From Nonomuraea soli (lineage in GTDB: Bacteria > Actinomycetota > Actinomycetes > Streptosporangiales > Streptosporangiaceae): a DNA stretch of 64,000 nt. The notes beneath the pieces are model-generated. The model ran no database searches. It was not told the DNA's origin and saw only the letters and a program-made list of their open reading frames with translations. The stretch spans positions 1,178,001-1,242,000 of the forward strand of contig NZ_JACDUR010000001.1 of the NCBI RefSeq assembly GCF_013761175.1. Reading direction: 5' to 3'. Below are positions 32,290 through 39,847 of this stretch, piece after piece. Every line of letters begins with the position of its first letter. The stretch's first letter is position 1. The translations under genes were made by a program, and so were the position numbers.

Positions 32290-32310
32290 GGGGGTCCGGT
32301 CAGGACCCCC
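32290..32310 (-). promoter_or_regulatory. Hairpin in the livH leader
   Basis: Perfect 8-bp stem GGGGGTCC/GGACCCCC with a five-base loop, ending about 20 bases before the TTG start and just upstream of its ribosome-binding site. It may modulate translation or be an attenuator; no T-run follows it. Confidence 0.5.
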
Positions 32311-32358
32311 CTTCTCGACACGCAGGCATCGCAGGCACGACTGGGATGCTGTTGCGGG

Positions 32359-32386
32359 AGCCTATTCCGGGTACGCCCGGTTCCAA
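32359..32386 (-). promoter_or_regulatory. Probable livH promoter, TTGGAA-N16-TAGGCT
   Basis: On the minus strand, -35 TTGGAA (32386-32381), a 16-base spacer and -10 TAGGCT (32364-32359). Predicted start near 32352 gives a leader of about 85 bases. The spacer is largely a perfect inverted repeat, CCGGG-TACG-CCCGG (32367-32380), suited to a repressor. Confidence 0.5.
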
Positions 32387-32394
32387 ACCGTTCG

Positions 32395-32408
32395 TCACCA
32401 ATTAGTGA
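32395..32408. promoter_or_regulatory. Palindrome TCACCAATTAGTGA upstream of livH promoter
   Basis: A 14-bp palindrome with one mismatched pair, centred on AATT, eight bases upstream of the livH -35 box. Likely a regulator site. Confidence 0.42.
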
Positions 32409-32433
32409 TGGGACTGATGTAAGGAATCCACCG

Positions 32434-32446
32434 AGGTCAGTGACCT
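32434..32446. promoter_or_regulatory. Palindrome AGGTCA-G-TGACCT upstream of livH
   Basis: Perfect six-base arms around one base, about 50 bases upstream of the livH -35 box. Possible second regulator site. Confidence 0.4.
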
Positions 32447-32728
32447 GGTAGGGGCAAAATTGGGACTATCGGGGAAATGTCCTACGAATTCCTTTGGGAG
32501 TGGTCCCCGCGGGGATTGAGGGCGTCCGGAAGTCGTCACGGACGGTGGTGGGGAAGATCGAACCCGGGGGAGGACCTTTGGGACCATGAAGGGCTTCCCC
32601 GGCCCCACACGTTATCTACTCGGCCTCCCCGCGGGCTCTGCTGGGACAACGGTAGCGACCCCGGGAGCCGTGCGCAAAGGGAGACCGAAACTCACAGAAG
32701 GTTCACTGGTCGCAAGGTGTGTCGCCCG
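32447..32728. other. Non-coding stretch between livH control region and thioesterase
   Basis: No convincing gene. It is less GC-rich than its surroundings around 32455-32500 and contains several short G- and C-runs (for example CCCGCGGGG near 32506 and CCCCGCGGG near 32625) that could pair over 110 bases and end the thioesterase transcript. No riboswitch class recognised. Confidence 0.35.
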
Positions 32729-33136
32729 TTACGGGCGGTCGCGCAGCATGCACGTGATGCGGGAGGTGCACACGCGCCGGCCCTGGTCGTCGACGATCTC
32801 CACCTCGTAGGTCGCCAGGGTGCGCCCGGCGTGCAGGGCGGTCGCCGTACCCGTCACGAAGCCCTCGGTGGCCGAGCGGTGGTGGGTGGCGTTGATCTCG
32901 ATCCCGACCGCGATGCGCTCGGGACCGGCGTGGATGGCGGCGGCGATGGAGCCGACCGACTCGGCCAGCACGACCGAGGCCCCACCGTGCAGCAGGCCGT
33001 ACGGCTGGGTGTTGCCCTCCACCGGCATCCGGGCCACCACGCGCTCGGCGCTCGCCTCGAGGAACTCGATGCCCATGCGCTCGCCGAGGGTGCCCTGGTT
33101 CAGGGAGTTGATGAAGTCGGTGTCTGTCAAGGTCAA
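32729..33136 (-). CDS. Hotdog-fold thioesterase, PaaI/MenI-like
   Basis: A 135-residue single-hotdog acyl-CoA thioesterase. The active-site helix is LLHGGASVVLAESVGS, with the HGG motif and the catalytic Glu, followed by GIEINATHHRSATEGFV as in PaaI/MenI/EntH relatives; 1,4-dihydroxynaphthoyl-CoA or phenylacetyl-CoA type substrates are possible. Start is TTG at 33136 with GGAGA eight bases upstream. Divergent from polA, a neighbourhood that is common in actinomycetes. Confidence 0.9.
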   Translation of the reverse strand: MTLTDTDFINSLNQGTLGERMGIEFLEASAERVVARMPVEGNTQPYGLLHGGASVVLAESVGSIAAAIHAGPERIAVGIEINATHHRSATEGFVTGTATALHAGRTLATYEVEIVDDQGRRVCTSRITCMLRDRP

Positions 33137-33174
33137 GGTGTCGTCTCCTCAGGTTTTCTGTCGCACTTGGAGAC

Positions 33175-33189
33175 TAGGCTGCGTGTGTG
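33175..33189 (+). promoter_or_regulatory. -10 box TAGGCT, leaderless start of polA
   Basis: TAGGCT at 33175-33180 lies six bases before the GTG start of polA and there is no ribosome-binding site, the pattern of a leaderless mRNA. Confidence 0.5.
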
Positions 33190-35874
33190 CCGAAGAGTGA
33201 AGCGACCCCCGTGAGGCCCCGTCTCCTGCTGCTGGACGGGCATTCCCTGGCGTACAGGGCGTTCTACGCCCTCAAGGACGCGAACCTGATGACCACCGAC
33301 GGCCAGCCCACGGCGGCCGTCTACGGGTTCACGTCGATGCTGACCAACATGATCAGGGATGAGCAGCCCACGCACATCGCGGTCTGCTTCGACCGGTCGG
33401 AGCCGACGTTCAGGCACGAGACCTACGGCGAATACAAGGCCAACAGGTCGGCCACCCCCGACGAGTTCCGCGACCAGATGCGGCTCATCTTCGAGCTGCT
33501 CGACATCCTGCACGTGCCCTACCTGTCGAAGCCCGGCTTCGAGGCCGACGACCTCATCGCCACGCTGGCCACCCAGGCCGCGGCGGCCGACATGGACGTG
33601 CTGATCGTCACCGGCGACCGCGACGCCCTGCAGCTGGTCAACGAGCGCATCACCGTGCTCATGACGCGGCGCGGCATCAGCGACATGACCCGCTTCACCC
33701 CCGACGCCGTCTTCGAGAAGTACGAGCTGACGCCGCAGCAGTATCCCGACTTCGCGGCACTGCGCGGCGACCCCAGCGACAACCTGCTGTCCATCCCCGG
33801 CGTGGGCGAGAAGACCGCGGCCAAGTGGGTGCGCGACTTCGGCTCGCTCACCGCACTCGTCGACCGGGTCGACGAGGTCAAGGGCAAGGTCGGCGAGAAG
33901 CTGCGCGACCACCTCGACCAGGTGCTGATGAACCGCCGCCTCACCGAGCTGCTGCGCGACGTGCCGATGGACGTCGCCATCGACGAGCTCAAGCAGGGCC
34001 AGTGGCAGCGCGAGGAGATCAACAAGCTCTTCGACTCCCTCCAGATCCGCGGCGAGCTGCGCGAGCGCGTGTTCAAGGTGCTCGGCACCGGCGAGGCCGA
34101 CCCCGAGCAGGGCTTCGAGGTCGAGACCGTGATCCTCGGCCCCGGCCGCGTCGCCGGCTGGCTGTCGGCGCTGCCCGAGGGCCGCGCCGGGCTGGCCTTC
34201 AAGGGCGCGTACGGCAGCGGCACGGGCCGCATCGACGCCATCGCCGTGGCCTCGCCCGACGGCACCGCCGCCCACATCGACCCCGTCAAGCTCACCGAGG
34301 ACGACTTCACCGCCCTGGCCACCTGGCTGGCCTCCGACGCCCCCAAGGCCGTCCACGACGCCAAGGGGCCGATGCTGGCGCTGTGGACCATGGGCATGGA
34401 GCTGGGCGGCCTGTCGTGCGACACCGCGCTCGCCGCCTACCTCGCCATGCCCGGCCAGCGCACCTTCGACCTCGAAGACCTGGCCCGCCGCTACGTCAAC
34501 CGCGACCTGCGCGCCGAGACCGAGTCCAGCGGCCAGGCCGCGCTGTTCGGCGACGACGAGGACGCCCCCGCCAAGGACCTGGCCCTGCGCGCCGCCGCCG
34601 TGCGCGAGCTCGCCGACGCCCTCGAAGACTTCCTGGGCGAGCGCGGCGGCACCAACCTGCTCGGCGTCGTCGAGCTGCCGCTGCTGCGCGTGCTGGCCGA
34701 GATGGAGCGGGCGGGCATCGCCGTCGACCGCGCATACCTCTCGGGCATGGAGGCCCAGTTCGCCGCCGGGGTCAAGCAGGCCGTCGAGGAGGCCCACCGC
34801 GTCGTCGGCGAGCAGTTCAACCTCGGCTCGCCCAAGCAGCTGCAGGAGATCTTCTTCACCAAGCTGGGGCTGCCCAAGACGAAGAAGACCAAGACCGGCT
34901 ACTCCACCGACGCCGAGCAGCTCGCCTGGCTGGCCACCCAGACCGACCACGAACTGCCCGTCATCATGCTGCGCCACCGCGACCAGCAGAAGCTCATGAC
35001 CACCGTCACCGGGCTGCTGGCCGAGATCTCCGACGACGGGCGCATCCACACCACCTTCAACCAGATCGTCGCGGCCACCGGACGGCTGTCGTCGGAGAAG
35101 CCCAACCTCCAGAACATCCCGATCCGCACCGCCGAAGGCCGCCGCATCCGGCAGGGCTTCACCGTCGGATCCGGCTTCGACACGCTGCTCACGGCCGACT
35201 ACAGCCAGATCGAGCTGCGCATCATGGCCCACCTGTCGGAAGACCGGTCGCTGATCGAGGCCTTCGCCTCCGGCCACGACTTCCACCAGGCGACCGCCTC
35301 GCGGGTGTTCGACATCCCGCCGGAGCAGGTCGACGGCGAACTCCGGGCCAAGATCAAGGCGATGAACTACGGCCTCGCCTACGGCCTGTCCGACTTCGGG
35401 CTGGCCGGGCAGCTCAACATCCCCGTCGCCGAGGCGCGGGCCCTGAAGGACGAATACTTCGAGGAGTTCGGCGGCGTGCGCGACTTCCTCCAGGCGATCG
35501 TCCAGCAGGCGCGCACCGACGGCTACACCGAGACCATCATGGGACGGCGCCGCTACCTGCCCGACCTCACCAGCGACAACCGCCAGCGGCGCGAGATGGC
35601 CGAACGCATGGCGCTCAACGCGCCCATCCAGGGGTCGGCGGCCGACATCATCAAGGTCGCCATGCTCAACGTGCGCCAGGCGCTGGGGGAGGCGGGGCTG
35701 GCGTCGCGGATGATCCTCCAGGTGCACGACGAGCTCGTGTTCGAGGTGGCGGCGGGGGAGCTGGAGGCGCTGACGGCGCTGGTGCGCGAGCAGATGGCGC
35801 AGGCGTATCCGCTGCGGGTGCCGCTGGAGGTCTCCGTCGGCGTCGGCCGCACCTGGGAGGACGCGGGCCACTGA
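33187..35874 (+). CDS. polA: DNA polymerase I
   Basis: Repair and Okazaki-fragment polymerase, 895 residues. Residues 1-300: 5'-3' exonuclease (LLLDGHSLAYRAFYAL, GFEADDLIATLA, GDPSDNLLSIPGVGEKTA). Residues about 310-480: 3'-5' exonuclease fold whose catalytic carboxylates are not recognisable (the first motif reads GLAFKGAYG), so proofreading is probably absent, as in other actinobacteria. Polymerase domain: motif A DYSQIELR with Asp671, motif B KAMNYGLAYG, motif C HDE at 847-849. Motif B has Tyr728 where E. coli has Phe762, a substitution known to relax discrimination against dideoxynucleotides. The gene is followed by a long repeat-rich gap. Confidence 0.97.
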   Translation: MPKSEATPVRPRLLLLDGHSLAYRAFYALKDANLMTTDGQPTAAVYGFTSMLTNMIRDEQPTHIAVCFDRSEPTFRHETYGEYKANRSATPDEFRDQMRLIFELLDILHVPYLSKPGFEADDLIATLATQAAAADMDVLIVTGDRDALQLVNERITVLMTRRGISDMTRFTPDAVFEKYELTPQQYPDFAALRGDPSDNLLSIPGVGEKTAAKWVRDFGSLTALVDRVDEVKGKVGEKLRDHLDQVLMNRRLTELLRDVPMDVAIDELKQGQWQREEINKLFDSLQIRGELRERVFKVLGTGEADPEQGFEVETVILGPGRVAGWLSALPEGRAGLAFKGAYGSGTGRIDAIAVASPDGTAAHIDPVKLTEDDFTALATWLASDAPKAVHDAKGPMLALWTMGMELGGLSCDTALAAYLAMPGQRTFDLEDLARRYVNRDLRAETESSGQAALFGDDEDAPAKDLALRAAAVRELADALEDFLGERGGTNLLGVVELPLLRVLAEMERAGIAVDRAYLSGMEAQFAAGVKQAVEEAHRVVGEQFNLGSPKQLQEIFFTKLGLPKTKKTKTGYSTDAEQLAWLATQTDHELPVIMLRHRDQQKLMTTVTGLLAEISDDGRIHTTFNQIVAATGRLSSEKPNLQNIPIRTAEGRRIRQGFTVGSGFDTLLTADYSQIELRIMAHLSEDRSLIEAFASGHDFHQATASRVFDIPPEQVDGELRAKIKAMNYGLAYGLSDFGLAGQLNIPVAEARALKDEYFEEFGGVRDFLQAIVQQARTDGYTETIMGRRRYLPDLTSDNRQRREMAERMALNAPIQGSAADIIKVAMLNVRQALGEAGLASRMILQVHDELVFEVAAGELEALTALVREQMAQAYPLRVPLEVSVGVGRTWEDAGH

Positions 35875-35884
35875 CCCCGCCTCC

Positions 35885-36090
35885 GGCCGGGCCTCGCGGT
35901 TTCGTCCGGCCCCGACGCCTCGGCCGGGCCTCGCGGTTTCGTCCGGTCCCGACGCCTCGGCCGGGTCTGCGGTCCCGGCCGTCGCCCCGGAGCCGTCGCC
36001 CCGGAGCCGTCGACCCGCCGCCTTCGGCGCTCTCTTCGGCCCGCCCCCTTCGGCCCGCCCCCTTCGGCCCGCCCCCTTCGGCCCGCGGCC
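35885..36090 (+). repeat. Stacked GC-rich tandem repeats downstream of polA
   Basis: Three adjoining arrays. A 37-bp unit starting GGCCGGGCCTCGCGG occurs at 35885 and 35922 with a decayed third copy at 35959. The 14-mer GTCGCCCCGGAGCC follows at 35981 and 35995, with a decayed copy at 36009. The 14-mer CTTCGGCCCGCCCC occurs four times at 36034, 36048, 36062 and 36076. No frame across them shows codon structure. Confidence 0.85.
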
Positions 36091-36694
36091 TAGGTCGCGG
36101 ATCCGCGGCCTCCGCCGTGGCCTACGGTCTCGGCCGTCGACCAGTCACCTTCGGCCCGGCCCTGGAGTCTTGGGGCCGCCGCCTTGGTCATGGCGTCGCC
36201 GCCTCGGTCGTCCGAGGCTCCGCCTTGATCACGGCGCTGCCGTCTCGCCCGTGGGGCCGCCGTCTTTGTCGTGGGCTCGCCGTCTGAGGCGCGGGCCCAG
36301 GCCGGGCGCTCGTTGCCCGCAGCCAAGACGCTCGTCGCGTGGCGCGAGGGGCGACGGCTCCCGCCCCCGGCCACGTCCCGTGCTGCTCCAGGGCCGGACG
36401 CCCCGTGCTGCTCCCAAGCCCGGCGTGGCGCCCCGTGCTGCCCCGCGAGTCCACTCCTCCCCGTGCTGCCCCGCGAGCCCACTCCTGCCTGGGCGGCTCC
36501 GAGCCCGCCGCTCTCCCCGTGCCACCCCCGTGGAGCCACTCCACGGGGAGTTCGTGACCAGCCCGCCCTCACCCCCATGCGCGCCAGGTGAGCCCCAGCG
36601 GTCATGACCGTGGTCCCCCTCCGTCATGTCCGTATTTGCGCCCGGTTCCACTACGCTGAAGATTTGCTGGCAGCCCCTTCGGCCATGGAGTTCC
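36091..36694. other. Low-complexity intergenic stretch, partly repetitive
   Basis: Six hundred bases without a believable gene; the open frames are biased low-complexity shadows. It contains loose repeats, including GTGCTGCCCCGCGAG with CCACTCCT (twice, about 36436-36487) and several CCGTGCTGC copies. The last part (from 36600) becomes ordinary and holds a TACGCT -10-like box at 36652-36657 that could start the deacetylase transcript. Confidence 0.5.
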
Positions 36695-37777
36695 GTGCGG
36701 AGTACAGCGTCACTCGCCCGAATCATCGCGACAGCCAACGTCGTCGTCGTGGTCCTCGCTCTGGCGGCCCTGTGGTTACTGCCCTCCGGCGAGCCCGACA
36801 CGGCGGTGCGGCCCGCGGCTGACCGGCCGAAGCCGCAGCCGAGCGCCGTCTACCAGCCGCCGCCCGGCGTGGTGGCGACGCCGGCCTTCGCCAAGCAGGT
36901 CAAGGCGAACGAGTCGGGGCTGATCCCGGTGCTCATGTACCACCGGATCATCAAGAAGCGCCTGGCCTCCATCGATCGCACGCCGTCGCAGTTCCGCAAG
37001 GAGCTGGAGAAGCTGGCCAGGCAGGGCTACGTGCCGATCACGGCCAGGCAGTTCGCGACGGGCGACATCCGGGTACCGGCGGGCAAGTACCCGGTGGTGC
37101 TGACCTTCGACGACGGTCATGAGTCGCACTTCCGCCTGGGCGCGGACGGCCGCCCCGAGCGGCACACCGCGGTGGGGATCCTCATGGACGTGGCCAGGAA
37201 GTACCCCCACTTCCAGCCGGTGGCGACCTTCTGGATCAACAAGCGGCCCTTCGGCCTCGACGACCCGGCCGAGCAGGCCAGGGCGGCGCAGTGGCTGGTG
37301 CGCAACGGGTTCGAGGTGGCCAACCACACCTGGAGCCACTACAACCTGCGCACGCTGAAGACCAAGAAGGTGCGCGAGCAGATCGTGCGGCTGGAGCGGC
37401 TGCTGAAGAAGCTGGGCGTGGAACCGTCCCAGACGATGGCTCTGCCGTTCGGGAGCATGCCGCGCAGCAAGAAGGCGGCGGCCAAGGGTTCGTGGGACGG
37501 CACGCCGTACGGCATCGCGGGTGTGTTCCTCGCCGGGGCCGAGCCGTCGGTTTCGCCCTACGCGAAGTCTTTCGACCCGGGAGCGATCCAGCGGATCCAG
37601 AGCAACGGCAAGAAGGGCGAATGCCGCAAATGGTGCTCGCAGTACTGGCTGGAATGGCTGAACAAGCACCCAGGTGAGAGGTATGTCTCCGACGGAGACC
37701 CTGATCACGTCTCCGTTCCCAAGGCCCTCCGAGGTAATATCCACCCCAAGCGGAAGGGCCAGATCATCGCCTACTAG
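36695..37777 (+). CDS. Polysaccharide deacetylase (NodB/CE4 family), membrane-anchored
   Basis: A 360-residue enzyme predicted to remove acetyl groups from cell-wall glycans (peptidoglycan or chitin-like). GTG at 36695 with GGAG upstream gives an uncleaved N-terminal anchor (residues 10-30) and an external catalytic domain. CE4 motif 1 is LTFDDGHE (catalytic and metal Asp), motif 2 is NHTWSH (metal histidines), and LPFGSMPRS stands where motif 3 is expected. A TTA leucine codon lies at codon 28 inside the anchor. It stands alone between the polA repeat tract and rpsA. Confidence 0.87.
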   Translation: MRSTASLARIIATANVVVVVLALAALWLLPSGEPDTAVRPAADRPKPQPSAVYQPPPGVVATPAFAKQVKANESGLIPVLMYHRIIKKRLASIDRTPSQFRKELEKLARQGYVPITARQFATGDIRVPAGKYPVVLTFDDGHESHFRLGADGRPERHTAVGILMDVARKYPHFQPVATFWINKRPFGLDDPAEQARAAQWLVRNGFEVANHTWSHYNLRTLKTKKVREQIVRLERLLKKLGVEPSQTMALPFGSMPRSKKAAAKGSWDGTPYGIAGVFLAGAEPSVSPYAKSFDPGAIQRIQSNGKKGECRKWCSQYWLEWLNKHPGERYVSDGDPDHVSVPKALRGNIHPKRKGQIIAY

Positions 37778-37800
37778 GCGGCTGCCGAACCGGCCTCGGA

Positions 37801-37829
37801 TTGACCCCTGGCTCCAGGTCTCATATGCT
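37801..37829 (+). promoter_or_regulatory. rpsA promoter, TTGACC-N17-TATGCT
   Basis: A near-consensus housekeeping promoter: -35 TTGACC (37801-37806), 17-base spacer, -10 TATGCT (37824-37829). The predicted leader is about 130 bases. The spacer starts with the inverted repeat CCTGG-CT-CCAGG (37807-37818). Confidence 0.8.
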
Positions 37830-37966
37830 GATCGCTGCGCTGTGGGCTCGCGCGCGCCTCAGACGGAGCGGGCTCGCGCTCGATCTGGTCGAACCGGCTT
37901 GAACGAACAAAGGCCTGCAACGCGCCCGCCAATCGACTTCTGTCCGCGTTCGGAGCAATTCCACAC

Positions 37967-39436
37967 ATGACGTCCAGCACTGAGGCCACCTCGACCACCC
38001 CGCAGGTTGCGGTCAACGACATCGGGTCCGAGGAAGCCTTCCTCGCCGCGATCGACGAGACCATCAAGTACTTCAACGACGGCGACATCGTCGAGGGCAC
38101 CGTCGTCAAGGTCGATCGAGACGAGGTTCTTCTCGACATCGGCTACAAGACCGAGGGTGTCATCCCCTCGCGTGAGCTTTCCATCAAGCACGATGTCGAC
38201 CCGGCTGACGTCGTGGAAGTCGGCGAGCACGTAGAGGCTCTCGTCCTCCAGAAGGAGGACAAGGAGGGCCGCCTCATCCTGTCCAAGAAGCGCGCTCAGT
38301 ACGAGCGGGCCTGGGGCACGATCGAGAAGATCAAGGACGAGGACGGCATCGTCACCGGCACGGTCATCGAGGTCGTCAAGGGCGGTCTCATCCTCGACAT
38401 CGGCCTGCGCGGCTTCCTCCCGGCCTCCCTCGTGGAGATGCGCCGGGTCCGCGACCTGCAGCCGTATGTCGGCCGTGAGCTCGAGGCGAAGATCATAGAG
38501 CTCGACAAGAACCGCAACAACGTGGTTCTGTCGCGCCGCGCCTGGCTCGAGCAGACGCAGTCCGAGGTCCGCCAGACCTTCCTCAACACCCTCCAGAAGG
38601 GCCAGGTCCGCAAGGGCGTCGTGTCCTCGATCGTCAACTTCGGTGCCTTCGTGGACCTGGGTGGCGTCGACGGTCTGGTCCACGTGTCCGAGCTGTCCTG
38701 GAAGCACATCGACCACCCCTCCGAGGTCGTCGAGGTCGGCCAGGAGGTCACGGTCGAGGTCCTCGACGTCGACATGGAGCGCGAGCGCGTCTCCCTGTCG
38801 CTCAAGGCGACCCAGGAAGACCCGTGGCAGCAGTTCGCCCGCACCCACCAGATCGGCCAGGTCGTGCCGGGCCGCGTCACCAAGCTGGTGCCGTTCGGTG
38901 CGTTCGTCCGCGTCGAGGAGGGCATCGAGGGCCTGGTCCACATCTCCGAGCTGGCCGAGCGCCACGTGGAGATCCCGGAGCAGGTCGTCCAGGTCGGCGA
39001 CGAGATCTTCGTGAAGATCATCGACATCGACCTCGACCGTCGCCGCATCAGCCTCTCGCTGAAGCAGGCCAACGAGAACGCCGGTGTCGACGTCGAGTTC
39101 GACCCGACGCTCTACGGCATGGCCGCGACCTACGACGACCAGGGCAACTACATCTACCCCGAGGGCTTCGACTCGGAGACCGGTGAGTGGCTCGAGGGCT
39201 TCGACAAGCAGCGCGAGGAGTGGGAGCGGCAGTACGCCGAGGCCCAGACCCGCTTCGAGGCTCACAAGAAGCAGATCGAGGAGGCCCGCAAGGCTGAGGC
39301 CGAGGCCGGCGAGGTTCCGTCCACCTACACCGGTGAGACCGCCCCGTCCGCCCAGGCTCCTGCCACGCAGGGCGCCCTCGCCTCCGACGAGGCTCTCGCC
39401 GCTCTGCGCGAGAAGCTCGCCGGCGGCCAGAGCTGA
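37967..39436 (+). CDS. rpsA: 30S ribosomal protein S1
   Basis: S1 binds mRNA leaders and helps recruit them to the 30S subunit. The 489-residue protein has four S1 repeats, beginning near residues 35, 120, 205 and 290, each with the IVEGTVVK/GFVP-type OB-fold pattern (GTVTEVVKGGLILDIG, GVVSSIVNFGAFVDLGG, GRVTKLVPFGAFVRVEEG), then a charged helical tail; this four-repeat form is typical of actinobacteria. The ATG has only a distant GGAG, and the long leader could allow autoregulation as known for other S1 genes. Codon use is less GC3-extreme than the neighbours, as expected for a highly expressed gene. Confidence 0.97.
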   Translation: MTSSTEATSTTPQVAVNDIGSEEAFLAAIDETIKYFNDGDIVEGTVVKVDRDEVLLDIGYKTEGVIPSRELSIKHDVDPADVVEVGEHVEALVLQKEDKEGRLILSKKRAQYERAWGTIEKIKDEDGIVTGTVIEVVKGGLILDIGLRGFLPASLVEMRRVRDLQPYVGRELEAKIIELDKNRNNVVLSRRAWLEQTQSEVRQTFLNTLQKGQVRKGVVSSIVNFGAFVDLGGVDGLVHVSELSWKHIDHPSEVVEVGQEVTVEVLDVDMERERVSLSLKATQEDPWQQFARTHQIGQVVPGRVTKLVPFGAFVRVEEGIEGLVHISELAERHVEIPEQVVQVGDEIFVKIIDIDLDRRRISLSLKQANENAGVDVEFDPTLYGMAATYDDQGNYIYPEGFDSETGEWLEGFDKQREEWERQYAEAQTRFEAHKKQIEEARKAEAEAGEVPSTYTGETAPSAQAPATQGALASDEALAALREKLAGGQS

Positions 39437-39461
39437 GCTCGGCTCTGAGGTAGCTTCATAG

Positions 39462-39491
39462 AACGGCCCCGCACTCCGGTGCGGGGCCGTT
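39462..39491 (+). terminator. Terminator after rpsA
   Basis: A perfect 13-bp stem (AACGGCCCCGCAC and complement) with a four-base TCCG loop and a short T-run, 25 bases after the rpsA stop. Confidence 0.92.
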
Positions 39492-39523
39492 TCTGCGTTC
39501 CCGGCGATCGCTCGGGAAGCCCG

Positions 39524-39562
39524 CGATCCGATCCCCCGATCCGATCCCCCGATCCGATCCCG
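39524..39562 (+). repeat. 13-bp tandem repeat, three copies, after rpsA
   Basis: The unit CGATCCGATCCCC occurs at 39524, 39537 and 39550 without interruption (the last copy differs at the end). It lies 33 bases beyond the rpsA terminator. Confidence 0.85.
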
Positions 39563-39847
39563 TGGTCCCGGCGTGTGCCCCCGGCCTCTGGTCGCGGGCC
39601 GCGCGGTCGCTCGTCATGTACGGCACGCATGGGTCACCCCCACCCGCCGCACGGGGCTGGGCCCCCTCCAGGGACACGGGCGACGAGCGGGCGTGGCGGG
39701 CCGCCGTGACGATCCGGGGCGGTTCGGGTCTCTCACCCGCGATCCACGAGGCCCTGCGGTGTCTCCAAGCCCACCCCAAAGGACGGACAGTCCGTGCCCG
39801 GCGGAACCTGGGCCGGGCACGCGGTCGTTCCCAGGGCAGTGACTCCC
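39563..39847. other. Non-coding stretch upstream of first SLC13-like permease
   Basis: About 285 bases with no recognisable gene. Possible in-frame upstream starts for the permease (39794, 39839) lie here but the sequence is not membrane-like or conserved-looking. An inverted CCGGGC-type element near 39800-39830 is the only structure I see. Confidence 0.35.

Noticed and set aside
32447..32728. Riboswitch or T-box upstream of livH
   Set aside because: It lies upstream of the predicted livH start site, and no T-box, SAM, glycine or other known core motif could be found by eye.
33133..35871. 912-codon minus-strand frame opposite polA
   Set aside because: Same mirror effect; polA catalytic motifs are all on the plus strand.
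36034..36089. CRISPR-like array downstream of polA
   Set aside because: The 14-bp units are directly adjacent with no unique spacers and no cas genes exist; this is a minisatellite.
36090..36801. Several overlapping open frames in the polA-deacetylase gap
   Set aside because: Sequences are repeats rich in Arg, Gly, Ala and Ser with no start signals or domains; they follow the nucleotide repeats.
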